DNA from: DASUPK01 sp963744105
Lineage (GTDB): Bacteria > Actinomycetota > Thermoleophilia > Solirubrobacterales > 70-9
Reading direction: 5' to 3'
NCBI GenBank assembly: GCA_963744105.1
Contig: CAVUSJ010000005.1
Span: forward strand, 124,001 to 188,000
Length of the DNA: 64,000 bases
Below the pieces are notes generated by a model. That model was not told the DNA's origin and ran no database searches. It worked only from the letters and a program-made list of their open reading frames with translations. The position numbers were made by a program, and so were the translations under genes. Shown piece by piece: positions 17,432-26,834 of the stretch. The first letter of the stretch is position 1; every line of letters starts with the position of its first letter.

Positions 17432-18697
17432 CTACTCCCTGATCTGCCCGCTGCCGTGGACGACGTACTTGGTGGTGGTCAGCTCGCGCAGCCCGATCGG
17501 CCCGCGCGCATGCAACTTCTGGGTCGAGTTCCCGATCTCCGCGCCCATCCCGAACTCATAGCCGTCGGTGAACCGCGTCGACGCGTTCACGTAGACGGCG
17601 GCCGAGTCGACCGCGTCGGTGAACTCGTCCCCCACCTGACCGGACGAGGTGACGACCGCGTCGGAATGGCCCGTGCCATGCCGGTTGATGTGATCGACCG
17701 CATCGCCGAGCGAGTCGACGACGCCGACCGCCATCTTCAGGCCGTGGTACTCGGTGTCCCAGTCGACATCGCTGGCCTCGCCGACGACAACCGACCCGGC
17801 AGCCTCACGCGTAGCCTGATCGCCGACCAGCTCCACCCCGGCCTCGCTCAGCTTCGCGAGCAGGCTGGGCAGGAGCTCCGCCGCGACGTCCTTGTGCACG
17901 AGCAGCGTCTCGGCCGCGTTGCACACGCCCGGCCGCTGCACCTTCGCGTTGTAGGCGACGCGCTCGGCCATCTCCAGGTCCGCATCCTGATGGACGTAGA
18001 CATGGCAATTGCCCGCGGCCGCGTACATCACGGGCACCTTGGCGACCTCCTTGAGCGCGTTCTTCAGCCCCTCACCGCCGCGCGGGATGATCAGGTCGAC
18101 CAGCCCCTCGGCCGTGGCCAGCTCGGCAAGCTGCTCGTGACCGCCGCCCGAGAGCAGCACGACCGACCCGGCCGGCAGCTCGGCGGCGGCGAGTGCGTCG
18201 GCCAGCAGCCCCGCCAGGAAAGCATTCGAGCTCTCCGCACTGCTCGATCCCCGCAGCAGCGCGGCGTTCCCGCTCTTCAGGCAGAGCGCGGCGGCATCGA
18301 TCGTCACGTTGGGCCGCGCCTCGTAGACGACGGCGACCACGCCGATCGGCACCCGCTTCTTCGCGACCTCGAGCCCGTTCTCAAGCGTCCACCCCTCGAC
18401 CACCTCGCCGACCGGGTCGGGCAGGTCCGCGATCTCGCGAACCCCATTCGCCATCTCGACGATCCGGCCTTCGGTAAGGGTGAGCCGGTCGAGCAGCGCC
18501 TCGTTCAGGCCCTGCTCGCGGCCGCCGTCCACGTCGGCGGCATTGGCCTCGAGCAGCCCGGCGACGCCCGCCTCGATCCGATCCGCGAGATCGCGGAGGC
18601 ACGCGTCCTTCTCGTCCCGGCTCGCGCGCGCGAGCAGATGCGACGCATCCTTCGCCTCGCGGACGCTCTGCTCGACGGTCTTCGCAGCAGTCGCCAT
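17432..18697 (-). CDS. proA: Gamma-glutamyl phosphate reductase
   Basis: The 421-residue aldehyde-dehydrogenase-like enzyme reduces glutamyl-5-phosphate with NADPH in the second step of proline synthesis. The catalytic Cys259 is in QRPGVCNAAETLLVH. The conserved ARPNVTIDAAALCLKSGNA and the C-terminal RGPIGLRELTT are intact. The partner kinase proB is about 6 kb away at 24359-25447, separated by accessory genes. The stop codon lies inside the leader of nadD. Confidence 0.97.
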   Translation of the reverse strand: MATAAKTVEQSVREAKDASHLLARASRDEKDACLRDLADRIEAGVAGLLEANAADVDGGREQGLNEALLDRLTLTEGRIVEMANGVREIADLPDPVGEVVEGWTLENGLEVAKKRVPIGVVAVVYEARPNVTIDAAALCLKSGNAALLRGSSSAESSNAFLAGLLADALAAAELPAGSVVLLSGGGHEQLAELATAEGLVDLIIPRGGEGLKNALKEVAKVPVMYAAAGNCHVYVHQDADLEMAERVAYNAKVQRPGVCNAAETLLVHKDVAAELLPSLLAKLSEAGVELVGDQATREAAGSVVVGEASDVDWDTEYHGLKMAVGVVDSLGDAVDHINRHGTGHSDAVVTSSGQVGDEFTDAVDSAAVYVNASTRFTDGYEFGMGAEIGNSTQKLHARGPIGLRELTTTKYVVHGSGQIRE

Positions 18698-18732
18698 GCA
18701 ATAAGGGTAACTACGGCGTCACACTGGGGCGG

Positions 18733-19911
18733 ATGGCAGGGACTGTGGCTCCCGGATTCGAGCCTCTCGCCGACGAGTTCGGCAGGCTGATGGCGCGCGG
18801 ACCGCGCGGCGGCGCTCTCGTGCTGCGCAGCGCGGGACGCGTGCTCGCCGACCTGCAGGTCGGCTGGGAGGACCGTGAGCAGACGCGCCCGTGGCGCCCC
18901 GAGACCCAGGCCCTCGGCTTCTCGGCGACCAAGGGGCTGGCGTCGATGGTGCTTCACCGGCTCGCCGACCGCGGCCTGATCGACTACGACCTCCCGGTGG
19001 CCTCGTACTGGCCCGAGTTCGCCGCGGCCGGCAAGGAGCGGATCACCGTGCGTGAGCTCCTCAGCCATCGGGCCGGCCTCTACGACGTGCAGGCGGTCGC
19101 CAGGAACGCCGAGGAGCTTCTCGACCACGTGGGCATGGAGCGACGGCTCGCGGCGGCGACCCAGCAGGGCCCGCCCGGCCGCCCCGCCTACCACGCGATC
19201 ACCTTCGGCTGGCTCGCCTCGGGCCTCGCCCGCGCGGTCACCGGAAAGGGGATGCGCGACCTCGTCCGCACCGAGCTGGCAGAGCCCCTCGGAACCGCGG
19301 GACTCGAGATCGGCACGGGCGGCCAGCAACCGGGCCCCGCGGAGATGGTGGGGCGCTCCCTCCGCATCTACACCGCCTTCGGCATCGCCGCGACACCCCT
19401 GCTCGGCTGGCTGCCGGTCACCAGGGCTGGCTTCCGCGCCCTGCACGCGCCGGGGTTCGAGGAGCTCTGCCGCGGGCCTGACCCGGCGGTCTGGCACACC
19501 GAGATGCCCGCGGTCAACGGAGCGCTCAGCGCCGACGGACTGTCCCGCCTCTACGTCCCCCTCGCGAACGGCGGCCTCGGCCCCGACGGCGAGCGCTTCC
19601 TCTCAGCGGCGATCGTCGAGCGCGTGGGCCGGGTGCAGACGAGAGGCGTCGACCGGGTGCTCGGGGTCCGGATGCGCTGGCGCCTCGGCTTCCACCACGC
19701 CTTCGCTCTCGGCGGCAACGCCCCCCGCGCGCTGGGCCACTACGGCTTCGGCGGCAGCGGCGGCTGGGGCGATCCCGACTCGGGCATCTCGTTCGGATTC
19801 GTCAGCAGCCACATCGGGAACTTCACGACCGCCATCGGGGACCTCGGGATCCTCCGGCTGACGGCGGTGGCGCGCGCCTGCGCGACGCGCGCCCCCCTGG
19901 CCGCGACCTGA
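18733..19911 (+). CDS. Serine hydrolase of the beta-lactamase/esterase family
   Basis: The 392-residue protein has the class C beta-lactamase/DD-peptidase fold. The nucleophile motif S-x-x-K is S64-A-T-K67 in LGFSATKGLA. The later YHAITFGWLASGLARAV segment is the typical second helix region of the EstB-like esterases. The C-terminal glycine-rich HYGFGGSGGWGDPDSG resembles the third motif (H-x-G-x-G/GG). No signal peptide is evident, so an intracellular esterase or amide hydrolase is likelier than a true beta-lactamase. It diverges from proA. Confidence 0.87.
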   Translation: MAGTVAPGFEPLADEFGRLMARGPRGGALVLRSAGRVLADLQVGWEDREQTRPWRPETQALGFSATKGLASMVLHRLADRGLIDYDLPVASYWPEFAAAGKERITVRELLSHRAGLYDVQAVARNAEELLDHVGMERRLAAATQQGPPGRPAYHAITFGWLASGLARAVTGKGMRDLVRTELAEPLGTAGLEIGTGGQQPGPAEMVGRSLRIYTAFGIAATPLLGWLPVTRAGFRALHAPGFEELCRGPDPAVWHTEMPAVNGALSADGLSRLYVPLANGGLGPDGERFLSAAIVERVGRVQTRGVDRVLGVRMRWRLGFHHAFALGGNAPRALGHYGFGGSGGWGDPDSGISFGFVSSHIGNFTTAIGDLGILRLTAVARACATRAPLAAT

Positions 19912-19918
19912 CCTGGGC

Positions 19919-21385
19919 TTAGGTCTGGATGCTCTTGACCTCGAGGAACTCCTCAAGGCCGAAGCGGCCGTATTCACGGCCGTGGCCGGACTGCTTGTAG
20001 CCGCCGAACGGAGCAATCGGGTTGAACGTGGCGCCGTTGATCTGCACCTGACCCGTCCGCATGCGGCGCGCGAACGCCTTGGCGCGCTCCGGGTCAGCCG
20101 ACCAGACTCCGCCGTCGAGGCCGTAGATCGTGCCATTGGCGATCTCGGCAGCCTCGTCTTCGGAGTCGTACGGGATGATCGACAGCACCGGGCCGAAGAT
20201 CTCCTCCTGGGCGATCGTCATGTCCGGCTTCACCTCCGAGAAGACGGTCGGCCGGACGAAGTAGCCGGTCTCCAGGCCCTCCGGTGGCTCGACCCCTCCG
20301 GTGACGAGCTTCGCGCCCTCCTCCTCGCCCTTCTGGATGAAGCCGCGTACACGCTCCTGCTGCGCCTCGGAGACGAGCGGCCCGAGCCGCGTGGTCGCCT
20401 CGAACGGATCACCCGGCGCCTGCTTCTCCGCTGCCGCTGCGGCGATCCCCTCGGCCTCCGCGAGTTTCTCTCGCGGAACCAGCATCCGCGTGTGCGCGCT
20501 GCAGGTCTGGCCGGAGTTCAGATAGCAGTTCGCGACGCCGTAGCCGACGGCGGTCTTCAGGTCGGCGTCGTCCAGGATCACATTCGCCGACTTGCCTCCG
20601 AGTTCAAGGGCGACCCGCTTGACCGTTCCCGACGCCACCTCGCTGACCCGGCGCCCAGCGCGAGTGGAGCCGGTGAACGAGACCATGTCCACGTCGTCGT
20701 GGGCGGCGATGGCCTCGCCGACGACCGGTCCGAAGCCGGTCACCAGGTTGAAGACGCCTGCCGGCAGATCGAGCGAATCGATGATGTCGGCCAGGATGAA
20801 CGAGCTCAGAGGCGTCACCTCGCTCGGCTTTACGACCACCGAGCAACCGGCGGTCAGAGCCGGACCGACCTTGGCGCAGATCTGGTGCAGCGGGTAGTTC
20901 CATGGCGTGATGCAGCCGACCACGCCGATCGGCTCACGGACGATCAGCGAGTTCCCGATCTGCTCCTCCCAAGCGATCTCCGAAGCGACCTGTCCCATCG
21001 AGCCAAAGTCCATGGCGGGCAGGCCGGCCTGGATGGTCCGTGCGAGTGTGAGGGGCATTCCGACCTCCGCCGAGATCAGCGCTGCGATCTCGTCCCCGCG
21101 CTCGGCCAGAGCGGCGCTGATCGTCAGGCAGGCATCGACGCGCTGCTCGACCGGGACCTGCCGCCACACCTCGAAGCCCGCGCGCGCGGCTTTGACCGCC
21201 GCCTCGACGTCTTCCGGGGTTCCTTCGGGAATCCGCCCGATCACCTGCTCGGTCGTGGAGTCGATGACCTCGATGGTGTCCGAGCCGGACGGCTCAACCC
21301 ACTCGCCTCCGATGTAGAGGCGGTCGCGGACCATTTCCTCAGTCGGGTGTCCAACCTGGGCGGGGGCTGCGGTTTCAGTAGCCAA
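19919..21385 (-). CDS. NAD(P)-dependent aldehyde dehydrogenase
   Basis: The 488-residue enzyme oxidises an aldehyde to a carboxylate. Catalytic residues are Glu261 (ALELGGKSANV) and Cys295 (NSGQTCSAHTR). The Asn in TPWNYPL is also present. I chose the TTG at 21383-21385 as start, because AGGAGG lies 6 bases upstream. The longer open frame would run into the upstream GMC gene. The gene follows that GMC oxidoreductase by 28 bases on the same strand, so the pair could carry out alcohol to aldehyde to acid. Confidence 0.92.
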   Translation of the reverse strand: MATETAAPAQVGHPTEEMVRDRLYIGGEWVEPSGSDTIEVIDSTTEQVIGRIPEGTPEDVEAAVKAARAGFEVWRQVPVEQRVDACLTISAALAERGDEIAALISAEVGMPLTLARTIQAGLPAMDFGSMGQVASEIAWEEQIGNSLIVREPIGVVGCITPWNYPLHQICAKVGPALTAGCSVVVKPSEVTPLSSFILADIIDSLDLPAGVFNLVTGFGPVVGEAIAAHDDVDMVSFTGSTRAGRRVSEVASGTVKRVALELGGKSANVILDDADLKTAVGYGVANCYLNSGQTCSAHTRMLVPREKLAEAEGIAAAAAEKQAPGDPFEATTRLGPLVSEAQQERVRGFIQKGEEEGAKLVTGGVEPPEGLETGYFVRPTVFSEVKPDMTIAQEEIFGPVLSIIPYDSEDEAAEIANGTIYGLDGGVWSADPERAKAFARRMRTGQVQINGATFNPIAPFGGYKQSGHGREYGRFGLEEFLEVKSIQT

Positions 21386-21413
21386 GACGATCCTCCTGTG
21401 TAGTCGAAGTTCT

Positions 21414-23432
21414 CTAAGCGGGCGCGGCTTCGGCGGCGGACTCGGACGCCTTGGCGCCCGCGTCCTCGGCGATCGCCTCGGCGGTCCGATGCGCAAGGGC
21501 CATGATCGAGACCATCGGATTGGTCCCGGACGACGTCGGGAACGCGCTGGCATCTCCGATCCAGACGCCCTTGGTGTCGTGCAGCTCGCCCCACGGGCCC
21601 GCGACCGAGGTCTGCGGGTCCTCGCCCATCCTGCACGAGCCCATCTGATGGGCGCTGAAGAGCTTGTAGCCGCCGGCGCGGAACGGGATCCGCTTCACGG
21701 CCGAGATGAACGCTTCGAGATCGTCGCCGCGCCGCCAGGTCGGCGCGCCCTCGGCGAGCGGGCCGATCTGGTGCGCCCCGGCGGCCTCATGAAGGCGAAT
21801 CTGCGTCTCGATCCCCTTGCGCAGGTTCTCGAGATCGAGCTCGTCGGTCACGGCATACATCGGGAGCGACTCGCCGTTCGCATCGATGGCGACCTGGCCA
21901 CCGCCCCGGTCGCGCGTCAGCGAGATGAAGTTCGCGGTGAACTTGAAGTCCTCCATGCGCTGCTTGTGGTCGGCGGCTGAGATCCACGGGGTAGCGGAGC
22001 CGATCAGACCGGGCGCGTATTGGGCGGTCTCGATCAGGAAGCCGTAGCCCTCGCCGGTGTCCGCGAACTCGTCGCAGAGGCCGGCCTGCGGCGCTCCCCA
22101 CCAGGCCTCTTGGTCGGTTCCATAGGCCCCGCCGACGACGCTCGATGGATGAAGGCGCAGGTTGTGCCCGACCGCGGGACCGCCGATCCCGGATCGCAGG
22201 AGCAGCGCCGGCGACTCGAGCGAACCGGCGGCGGCGACGACCCGCGGGGCCTTCACCGTGACCCGGGCGCTGCGGCCATCCGGCGGCTGCCAGACGGCCT
22301 CGATCCCGGCCGCCCGGCCATCCTCGGTCAGCACCTTGGTGGCGCGGGTGTAGGTCAGGAAGCGGGCGCCGTGCTGCTGCGCGTCTGCGAGCCAGGTCCG
22401 GTCAGCGCTCTGCTTGCTGCCCGACTGGTCGCCGAAGCCGAGATACGCCGCCGTCTCCGGCGTGTACTTGCCGCGATCGGTGTTGCGCACGATCGTCTCG
22501 AAGCTCCAGCCGAGCGTCTCGGCGCCCTCGCGGAGCCTCTGCTGGGTCCCGTTCAGGTCGCTGCACTCGTCATTGGCGCTGATCCGCTCCATCACCGTGT
22601 CGAGATGGCGGTCGAACGCCGACTCGCCCACGTCCCCGAGCCCGTGCTCGGCCCACTGCTCGCGCACCCACGGCCGCGTCCGCAGGCAGTTGGTCCAGTT
22701 GATCGTGGTCCCGCCCCCGAGCGTCGTCCCCGCGACGAGGCTGACGTTTCCATCGGCCGTCGGCGTGGGACCGCCGCGCCAGAACATCTGCTGGTACGCG
22801 GGCAGCTCCAGCTGCGTGAAGTCCGATTCGTTGAAGTAGCCAGCCGCCTCGAGCACGACGACATCCAGTCCCCTCGCGGCGAGCACGGCCGCAACAACCG
22901 CGCCACCCGAGCCGGAGCCGACGATGCAGACATCGGCCTCGAGCGTCTCCTCTGAGCCCTCAGGCTCGTGGATCTTCAGGGGCTTGTCGATCTGCGGCGG
23001 CGGCGAGAACGGGCCCGGGTAGCCAAAGGTCTGCCAGTTCGGGTTCTGACCGCTCTGTGGGTCCGGCGCGCCGTAGTGGAGGAACAGCGTCATCCCGATC
23101 AGCGCCGCAACGCCCGCGGCGGCGCGCGGATCGGAGAGCGCGGTGTTGCGGAGCATCTGCTCCCTCGACTCCTGCGAAGGGGCCCGCGTGATCCCCTGGC
23201 CGCCAAGGGCGTCGATCAGCTGGAGCAACCCGCCCTGCAGCTCGGGGTCGGGGATCTCCGAGATCAGCTGCGCTGCGCCGAGGTCCACGCCAATATCGCT
23301 CGCTTTGCGGCCCCAGAGCCCCTCGGCGTCGCGATCGCGCGCCAGCGAGGGCACAACCGTGTCGCAGACAGCGGTCAGCACGGCCTGCTGCGAGTCGCTC
23401 AACACCGTGGCGGCTTCCTCTCCAGAACCCAC
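21414..23432 (-). CDS. GMC family oxidoreductase with N-terminal gluconate-dehydrogenase-3-like segment
   Basis: The 672-residue flavoprotein has an FAD-binding Rossmann motif (VCIVGSGSGGAVVAAVLA) near residue 170. The conserved GMC C-terminal region includes HQMGSCRMGEDP and SAFPTSSGTNPMVSIMALAH. Residues 1-140 (SDSQQAVLTAVCDTVVPSL) resemble the small subunit 3 of membrane gluconate dehydrogenases, here fused in cis. Such fusions act on alcohols, including long-chain or sterol-type alcohols. The substrate is not predictable. The aldehyde dehydrogenase just downstream supports alcohol oxidation. Confidence 0.9.
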   Translation of the reverse strand: MGSGEEAATVLSDSQQAVLTAVCDTVVPSLARDRDAEGLWGRKASDIGVDLGAAQLISEIPDPELQGGLLQLIDALGGQGITRAPSQESREQMLRNTALSDPRAAAGVAALIGMTLFLHYGAPDPQSGQNPNWQTFGYPGPFSPPPQIDKPLKIHEPEGSEETLEADVCIVGSGSGGAVVAAVLAARGLDVVVLEAAGYFNESDFTQLELPAYQQMFWRGGPTPTADGNVSLVAGTTLGGGTTINWTNCLRTRPWVREQWAEHGLGDVGESAFDRHLDTVMERISANDECSDLNGTQQRLREGAETLGWSFETIVRNTDRGKYTPETAAYLGFGDQSGSKQSADRTWLADAQQHGARFLTYTRATKVLTEDGRAAGIEAVWQPPDGRSARVTVKAPRVVAAAGSLESPALLLRSGIGGPAVGHNLRLHPSSVVGGAYGTDQEAWWGAPQAGLCDEFADTGEGYGFLIETAQYAPGLIGSATPWISAADHKQRMEDFKFTANFISLTRDRGGGQVAIDANGESLPMYAVTDELDLENLRKGIETQIRLHEAAGAHQIGPLAEGAPTWRRGDDLEAFISAVKRIPFRAGGYKLFSAHQMGSCRMGEDPQTSVAGPWGELHDTKGVWIGDASAFPTSSGTNPMVSIMALAHRTAEAIAEDAGAKASESAAEAAPA

Positions 23433-23477
23433 GGCAAAGGACTCTAGTACCTCAATTGGCTGGCTGGCCAGTCGCTT

Positions 23478-24362
23478 CTAGCCTCGATGCAGCTTGATCT
23501 TGCGGAACACGCTGTTCGGGATGCCTCCCGTCGGCGTGAAGGTGATCTTCGGGTCCACCTTGACCTTGCCCTTCCGATTCAGCTGGCGCTTCTTCAGTCC
23601 CTTCGCGGTGATCTTCAGCTTCACCGTCCCGGCCGCCGCCACCTGCTTGGCCTCGACAGCCGATGAGGAGACCTTGGCGATGCCACCCCCCGACGCGGTG
23701 AGCACTCCGGGGTTCTGCACCGTCACGGGAAGGACCGCGGTCCCGTTCGACTTGGTCTTCGCCTTGCCGAGCTTGATGTCACTGGTCGGCTCGACCTGCG
23801 CCGAGGCATTGACCCTGAAGTCGGTGTCCGGGGTAAATGCGTCCTGCTGTCCGTTGGCCAGGTTCCCGTTGAGCAGGTAGAGAAAGTTCTCGCCGGGAAC
23901 CGCGAACAGACAGGAACCCGCGGTTGAGTGAACTCCGAGAACGTCGCCGGCGCGCACCAGGAGATGCGCGGGAAAGCTGTTCAGGCCGGCGACAAGGGTG
24001 TGCGGCCCCTCGTGGGCAATGGCCTTGTAGACCTCCGGGTCCCCGACCTTTCGGAACATCTTCAGCGCCATCGACTCTCCGGGCGTCGAGGACTTCGTGC
24101 TCCATGAGGTCACGGTCCAGTTGGCGATACCACCAGTTGACGGGACCACATAGGAGGTACCGCCGGTGACTGTCGGCTGCGCCAGGTCGAAGGTGTTCGC
24201 GCAGGGGTTGAGCGGCGGATCTACGGGTGGGGTTTGCCCAATCGTTGCCGCTGTGGCCGAGCTCGAGATCACGGCCGAACCGAGAGCGACCAACGTGACA
24301 GCAAGCCAAGCCGAACAGCGGTCACTGACCCTGGCCATACGAGCCAGGCTACCCGGCGTCAC
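23478..24362 (-). CDS. Secreted beta-rich protein, paralogue of the product at 26835-27671
   Basis: The product has a signal peptide (SAWLAVTLVALGSAVISS, ending near ATAA) and a mature region without recognised enzyme motifs. It shares with the protein at 26835-27671 the order: a T-x-(S/T)-x-(G/N)-x-SYV-(A/V)-P segment, an FRKVGDP/FRKVADP motif, and a C-terminal module ending FTPTGG-KIKLHRG. The GTG at 24362 overlaps the proB stop (GTGA). An ATG at 24338 (MARVSDRCSAW) is an alternative start and gives a cleaner signal peptide. Function unknown; probably extracellular or wall-associated. Confidence 0.75.
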   Translation of the reverse strand: MTPGSLARMARVSDRCSAWLAVTLVALGSAVISSSATAATIGQTPPVDPPLNPCANTFDLAQPTVTGGTSYVVPSTGGIANWTVTSWSTKSSTPGESMALKMFRKVGDPEVYKAIAHEGPHTLVAGLNSFPAHLLVRAGDVLGVHSTAGSCLFAVPGENFLYLLNGNLANGQQDAFTPDTDFRVNASAQVEPTSDIKLGKAKTKSNGTAVLPVTVQNPGVLTASGGGIAKVSSSAVEAKQVAAAGTVKLKITAKGLKKRQLNRKGKVKVDPKITFTPTGGIPNSVFRKIKLHRG

Positions 24363-25447
24363 GTCAGCACGAAGTAATCGCGATGGACCGCCTCCTCGGA
24401 GGCGTGCGGCAGGAGCTCGCGGACCTTGTCCGTGCGCATGCCCTTGATCCGGCGGAGTTCCTCGGCGGAGTAGTTGACGATCCCCTTGCCGATCGTCTTG
24501 CCGTCCCAGGTGACGTCGACCGCGTCCCCCGCGTCGAACTCGCCCTCCACCTCGGTGATCCCGACGGGCAGCAGGCTGCTGCCGCTCTCGCGCAGGACGC
24601 GGGCGGCTCCATCGTCGACTCGCAATCTGCCGTGGCTCGGCTTCGCGTAGCGCAGCCAGAGCTTGAAGCTCGAGGCGCGCTCCGGGTGCGGGCTGAAGGA
24701 CGTCCCGGTCGCCTCGCCTCCCGCCGCCGCGATGAGAGTGCCGTCGGCCGTGCCGTCACAGATCACGGCGCCGATCCCGGAGGCCCCGGCCATGGTGGCC
24801 GCCGCGACCTTGCTGCGCATCCCGCCGAGCCCGAAGGGAGAGGTGTGCTCGCCGATCTCGTATCCCGAGAGCTGGCCCTCGTCGGTCACCTCGGCGACCA
24901 GCTCCGCGTCCTCGTGGCGGCGCGGGTCCTTCGTGTAGAGGCCCGTCTGGTCGGTGAGCAGGACGAGCAGCCGGGCCTCGAGCATGATCGCGACCTGCGC
25001 CGCCAGGAAGTCGTTGTCCCCGAAGGTGATCTCGTCGGTGGCGGTGGTGTCGTTTTCGTTCACCACCGGGACGGTGCGCCAGGCCAGCAGCCGGCTCAGC
25101 GTCTGCCGGGCATTCAGATAGTGGGTTCGCAGCTGGAGGTCGGAGGCGGTGAGCAGGACCTGGGCCGCCCGCACGTCCCCCTTCGCCAGGCGCTCCTCGT
25201 AGGCCCGGAAGAGGCTGCCCTGCCCGACGGCCGAGGCCGCCTGCAGCTCGTCGATCGCGGAGGGACGCGCCGGCAGCTCCATCATCCGCATCCCGCGCGC
25301 GATCGCGCCGGAGGTGACCATCACGACGTTCTCGCCGCCGGCGTGCAGCTCGGCGACCTGCGTGCAGACGATGTCGAGGACGTCGCTGCGCAGCGCGCCC
25401 TCCTCCCCGGCGACGATCGACGAGCCGAGTTTCGCGACCACGGTCAT
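24359..25447 (-). CDS. proB: Glutamate 5-kinase
   Basis: The 362-residue kinase phosphorylates glutamate in the first step of proline synthesis. The amino-acid kinase domain shows MTVVAKLGSSIV, NENDTTATDEITFGDND and the lysine-containing GLGGMRSKVAAATMA. A C-terminal PUA domain (residues about 275-355, ending RRIKGMRTDKVRELLP) is present, as in the long form of ProB. The start is 7 bases after the obg stop, in an obg-proB operon. Proline-feedback inhibition is expected for the family. Confidence 0.96.
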   Translation of the reverse strand: MTVVAKLGSSIVAGEEGALRSDVLDIVCTQVAELHAGGENVVMVTSGAIARGMRMMELPARPSAIDELQAASAVGQGSLFRAYEERLAKGDVRAAQVLLTASDLQLRTHYLNARQTLSRLLAWRTVPVVNENDTTATDEITFGDNDFLAAQVAIMLEARLLVLLTDQTGLYTKDPRRHEDAELVAEVTDEGQLSGYEIGEHTSPFGLGGMRSKVAAATMAGASGIGAVICDGTADGTLIAAAGGEATGTSFSPHPERASSFKLWLRYAKPSHGRLRVDDGAARVLRESGSSLLPVGITEVEGEFDAGDAVDVTWDGKTIGKGIVNYSAEELRRIKGMRTDKVRELLPHASEEAVHRDYFVLT

Positions 25448-25454
25448 GGCGCCA

Positions 25455-26741
25455 TCATCCCGGGTCGAGTTCGAATTCGAGGTCGCCGACCACCACCTCG
25501 TCCCCCGGCTCGAAGCCGGCGCGCTCCAGGGCGGCGATCACGCCGATCTCCCGCAGCCGACCCTCCAGATAGTCCAGTGCCTCGGGGTTCTCGATGTCGT
25601 GCCGCGCGATCAGCAGCTCGATCCCGCGGCCGCTGATCCTGAACCGCCCATCGCCCTCGGGAGCGACATCGAAGCCCTCCTCCTCCCCGGGCCGGTAGAC
25701 GCGGTGCTCGGCCTCGAACTCGCCGTCACCCGCCGCAACCGCGGCGGGCTCCTCCGGCAGCGCGGCGAAGATTGCGTGGGTGAGGTCGTCCAGGCCGGCA
25801 CCGGTCGCCGAGGAGATGGCGAGCACCTCGACCGCGTCGGCACCACGCCGCTCGCGCCAGGCGCCGACGAGGGACTCGCCCTCGTCCTCCGGAAGCAGAT
25901 CGATCTTCGAGAGGGCGACGATCTCCGGGAGGCGGTCGAGCCCCGCGCCGTACCCGGCGAGCTCGCCCCGAACGGTCTCGTAGTTGGTCTCCGGGTCGCC
26001 CTCGGAGGGCGCGACCTCGACGAGGTGAACGAGCAGCCTGCAGCGCTCGAGATGGGCGAGAAACTCGTGGCCGAGCCCCGCGCCCTCCGCCGCCCCCTCG
26101 ATCAGCCCCGGGATGTCGGCCAGCACGAGCTGGCGATCGTCGAGCATGATCGTCCCCAGGTTCGGCTCGACGGTGGTGAACGGATAACCGGCGACCTTCG
26201 GGTCGGCCCGGGTGAGTCGGGAGAGGAGCGAGGACTTTCCTGCGTTGGGCAGGCCGACGAGGCCGATGTCCGCGAGCAGCTTGAGACGCAGCTCGATCTC
26301 GCCGGACTCGCCGTCGAGCCCGTTCTCGGCGAAACGGGGTGCCTGGCGCGTGGAGGTGGCGAAGCGCTTGTTGCCGTGGCCGCCCGAGCCGCCTCTCGCG
26401 ACCACTACCCGCTGGCCGTCGGCCAGCAGCTCGGTCTGCGAGCCGTCCAGGCCGTGTACGACGGTCCCGGGCGGGACCGCGATCACCCGGTCTTCCCCGC
26501 GTTCGCCGTGCTGGCGCTTGCCCTTGCCGTGCTCACCCTTGCCGGCGCGGAAGTGCCGGCTGCGGCCGAGCGCCGAGAGATCCCGGCGCTGGGCGTCACA
26601 GACCAGCGCGACGTCGCCGCCGCGCCCGCCGTCGCCGCCATCGGGGCCGCCGCGCGGCACGTGCGCCTCGCGGCGGAAGCTGACCACGCCATTGCCGCCG
26701 CGGCCGCCCTCCACGTAGATCTTGGCTCGATCGAAAAGCAC
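25455..26741 (-). CDS. obg: Obg/CgtA family GTPase
   Basis: The 428-residue GTPase has three parts. The glycine-rich Obg fold comes first (YVEGGRGGNGVVSFRREAHV). The G domain has Walker A GLPNAGKSSLL and the NKxD-type SKIDLL. A C-terminal OCT domain follows. Obg binds the 50S subunit and takes part in ribosome assembly and stringent-type control. It normally follows rplU and rpmA directly; here two unrelated genes (26835-29638) separate them. Confidence 0.97.
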   Translation of the reverse strand: MLFDRAKIYVEGGRGGNGVVSFRREAHVPRGGPDGGDGGRGGDVALVCDAQRRDLSALGRSRHFRAGKGEHGKGKRQHGERGEDRVIAVPPGTVVHGLDGSQTELLADGQRVVVARGGSGGHGNKRFATSTRQAPRFAENGLDGESGEIELRLKLLADIGLVGLPNAGKSSLLSRLTRADPKVAGYPFTTVEPNLGTIMLDDRQLVLADIPGLIEGAAEGAGLGHEFLAHLERCRLLVHLVEVAPSEGDPETNYETVRGELAGYGAGLDRLPEIVALSKIDLLPEDEGESLVGAWRERRGADAVEVLAISSATGAGLDDLTHAIFAALPEEPAAVAAGDGEFEAEHRVYRPGEEEGFDVAPEGDGRFRISGRGIELLIARHDIENPEALDYLEGRLREIGVIAALERAGFEPGDEVVVGDLEFELDPG

Positions 26742-26834
26742 GGCGCGAAGGTAGCCGGAAGGCTTGCCCTTGGTGGGCGGTCGCGGTTAGGGTTGGGGCA
26801 CACAAGGGGCGCCCGAACCGGGGAGAGGGAAGAG

